Shown: in pieces, positions 63,205 to 64,000 of the stretch
Layout of the letters: every line of letters starts with the position of its first letter
How positions within the stretch are numbered: the first letter of the stretch is position 1
NCBI RefSeq assembly: GCF_002304225.1
Contig: NZ_NSLB01000001.1
Coordinates: 434,001-498,000 of the forward strand
Reading direction: 5' to 3'
DNA from: Pseudomonas sp. HAR-UPW-AIA-41
Lineage (GTDB): Bacteria; Pseudomonadota; Gammaproteobacteria; Pseudomonadales; Pseudomonadaceae
Length of the DNA stretch: 64,000 nucleotides
The notes under the pieces: model-generated
Databases searched by the model: none
Seen by the model: only the letters and a program-made list of their open reading frames with translations
What the model was told of the DNA's origin: nothing
Translations under genes and position numbers: made by a program

Positions 63205-64000
63205 TCAGTCGCCGCAGGCCAGCGGGCGTTGCGGGTCGGTGATCCATTCGCTCCAGGATCCGGCATACAGCGGCAGCAGCGAGTAACCGGCCAGGCACAG
63301 GGCGAACAGGTTGTGGCAGGCAGTTACGCCAGAGCCGCAGTAGGCCACCAGTTGCTCGGCAGGACGCTGGCCGAGCAGGGCGCTGAAGCGCTCGCGCAGC
63401 TGCTCCGGGCTCTTGAAATGGCCATTGCCGTCCAGGTTGTCGGTGAACACTGCGCACTGTGCGCCGGGGATATGCCCGGCCACCGGGTCGATGGGTTCCA
63501 TCTCGCCGCGAAAGCGCGGCAGGGCGCGGGCATCGAGCAGGGTCAGCTGTGGCGTACCGAGGCGCTTTAGCAGGGCGTCGGCGCTGACCAGCAGGCTGGC
63601 ATCCGGCGTGCCCTGCAGATCGCCCGGGCTGACCGCTGGCGTGGCGCTGTCCAGAGGCAGGTTGACCGCGCGCCAGGCATTCAGGCCGCCATCGAGCAGG
63701 AATACACCTTCACGCTTGCCCAGCCAGGCCAGCAGCCACCAGGCACGTGCGGCAAAGGCGCCAGGGCCGTCGTCGTACAGCACGATCTCGCTGTGCTGGC
63801 TAATGCCCAGCGCGCGCAGACGCTCGAGCAGCTGCTGCGGATCGGGCAGCGGGTGGCGTCCGGTGATGCCGCGCTGCACCGGTGCAGACAGGTCGTGCTC
63901 CAGATCGATGAAACGGGCGCCGGGAATATGCCCTTCGGCGTAGACGCGTGCGCCGTAGGTGGGGTCTTCCAGGGCGAAGCGGCAGTCGAGCACGATCAGT
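63205..64000 (-). CDS. sseA: Sulfurtransferase, 3-mercaptopyruvate type (5' truncated)
   Basis: About 265 residues visible; the start is outside the window, since the frame continues open through base 64000. Two rhodanese domains in tandem: the N-terminal inactive one (with YAEGHIPGARFIDLEHDL) and the C-terminal one with the active Cys in VAYCGSGVTACHN. The loop CGSGVTA is that of 3-mercaptopyruvate sulfurtransferases, not the CRxGxR of thiosulfate rhodaneses. It would pass sulfur from 3-mercaptopyruvate to thiols or cyanide in the cytoplasm. Confidence 0.9.
   Translation of the reverse strand, partial: LIVLDCRFALEDPTYGARVYAEGHIPGARFIDLEHDLSAPVQRGITGRHPLPDPQQLLERLRALGISQHSEIVLYDDGPGAFAARAWWLLAWLGKREGVFLLDGGLNAWRAVNLPLDSATPAVSPGDLQGTPDASLLVSADALLKRLGTPQLTLLDARALPRFRGEMEPIDPVAGHIPGAQCAVFTDNLDGNGHFKSPEQLRERFSALLGQRPAEQLVAYCGSGVTACHNLFALCLAGYSLLPLYAGSWSEWITDPQRPLACGD

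Overview
The window is a gene-dense, GC-rich chromosomal segment with no mobile element, CRISPR array or rRNA. Gene content and order point to Pseudomonas sensu lato: a Pseudomonas-type gspC/gspD pair, the large NAD-dependent glutamate dehydrogenase, rmf beside rlmKL, a moxR/bat operon, and the fadH to pepN string. As far as I recall, that order is close to the PAO1 region PA3105 to PA3047. The rightmost part resembles the Pseudomonas cobalamin region instead. Comparisons with reference genomes are from memory and need an alignment.

Region by region. 1-380 is the 3' end of an unidentified gene converging on gspD. 637-3286 holds gspD and gspC (minus) without the rest of a type II secretion system. 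3596-3768 holds tRNA-Val(UAC) and tRNA-Asp(GUC) under one promoter, followed by a 28-residue ORF. 3999-6172 is an AraC-type regulator and a membrane-anchored nitrilase-fold hydrolase. 6373-19668 is mostly plus strand: fadH, a coiled-coil protein, a PLP enzyme, a double cNMP-binding plus rhodanese protein, nadK, a metallophosphatase, a rhomboid protease, a YeaC-like protein, a DUF2797 protein and pepN, with a DUF1853 gene inserted on the minus strand.

20054-27218 is a four-gene envelope module: a DUF1302 beta-barrel, a DUF1329 periplasmic protein, a YCF48-type propeller and an RND/MMPL transporter. I regard it as the most interesting little-described system here, probably a trans-envelope route for a hydrophobic cargo. 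27306-34129 (minus) is the moxR, DUF58, DUF4381, batA, batB/C fusion, batD operon, divergent from gdhB. 39252-44506 holds a conserved unknown, a DUF2835 protein, pyrD, rmf and rlmKL, with a structured 400-base gap between the last two that may hide a small RNA. 44571-50811 holds a CHASE/PAS diguanylate cyclase, dacB, yggL, a Tag-like glycosylase homologue and a sirtuin.

50878-55719 holds two tandem NlpC/P60 lipoproteins and then bluB, cobU, cobT, cobC and cobS, which make and attach the lower ligand of cobalamin. The corrin-ring amidation and adenosylation genes often found with them are absent here, which suggests salvage or a dispersed pathway. 55778-64000 holds a periplasmic-binding-like protein, a long-chain acyl-CoA dehydrogenase, a periplasmic glutathione peroxidase, a hybrid histidine kinase facing a NarL-type regulator, a small phage-related protein with a strong leader hairpin, a Sel1-repeat protein and a 5'-truncated 3-mercaptopyruvate-type sulfurtransferase.
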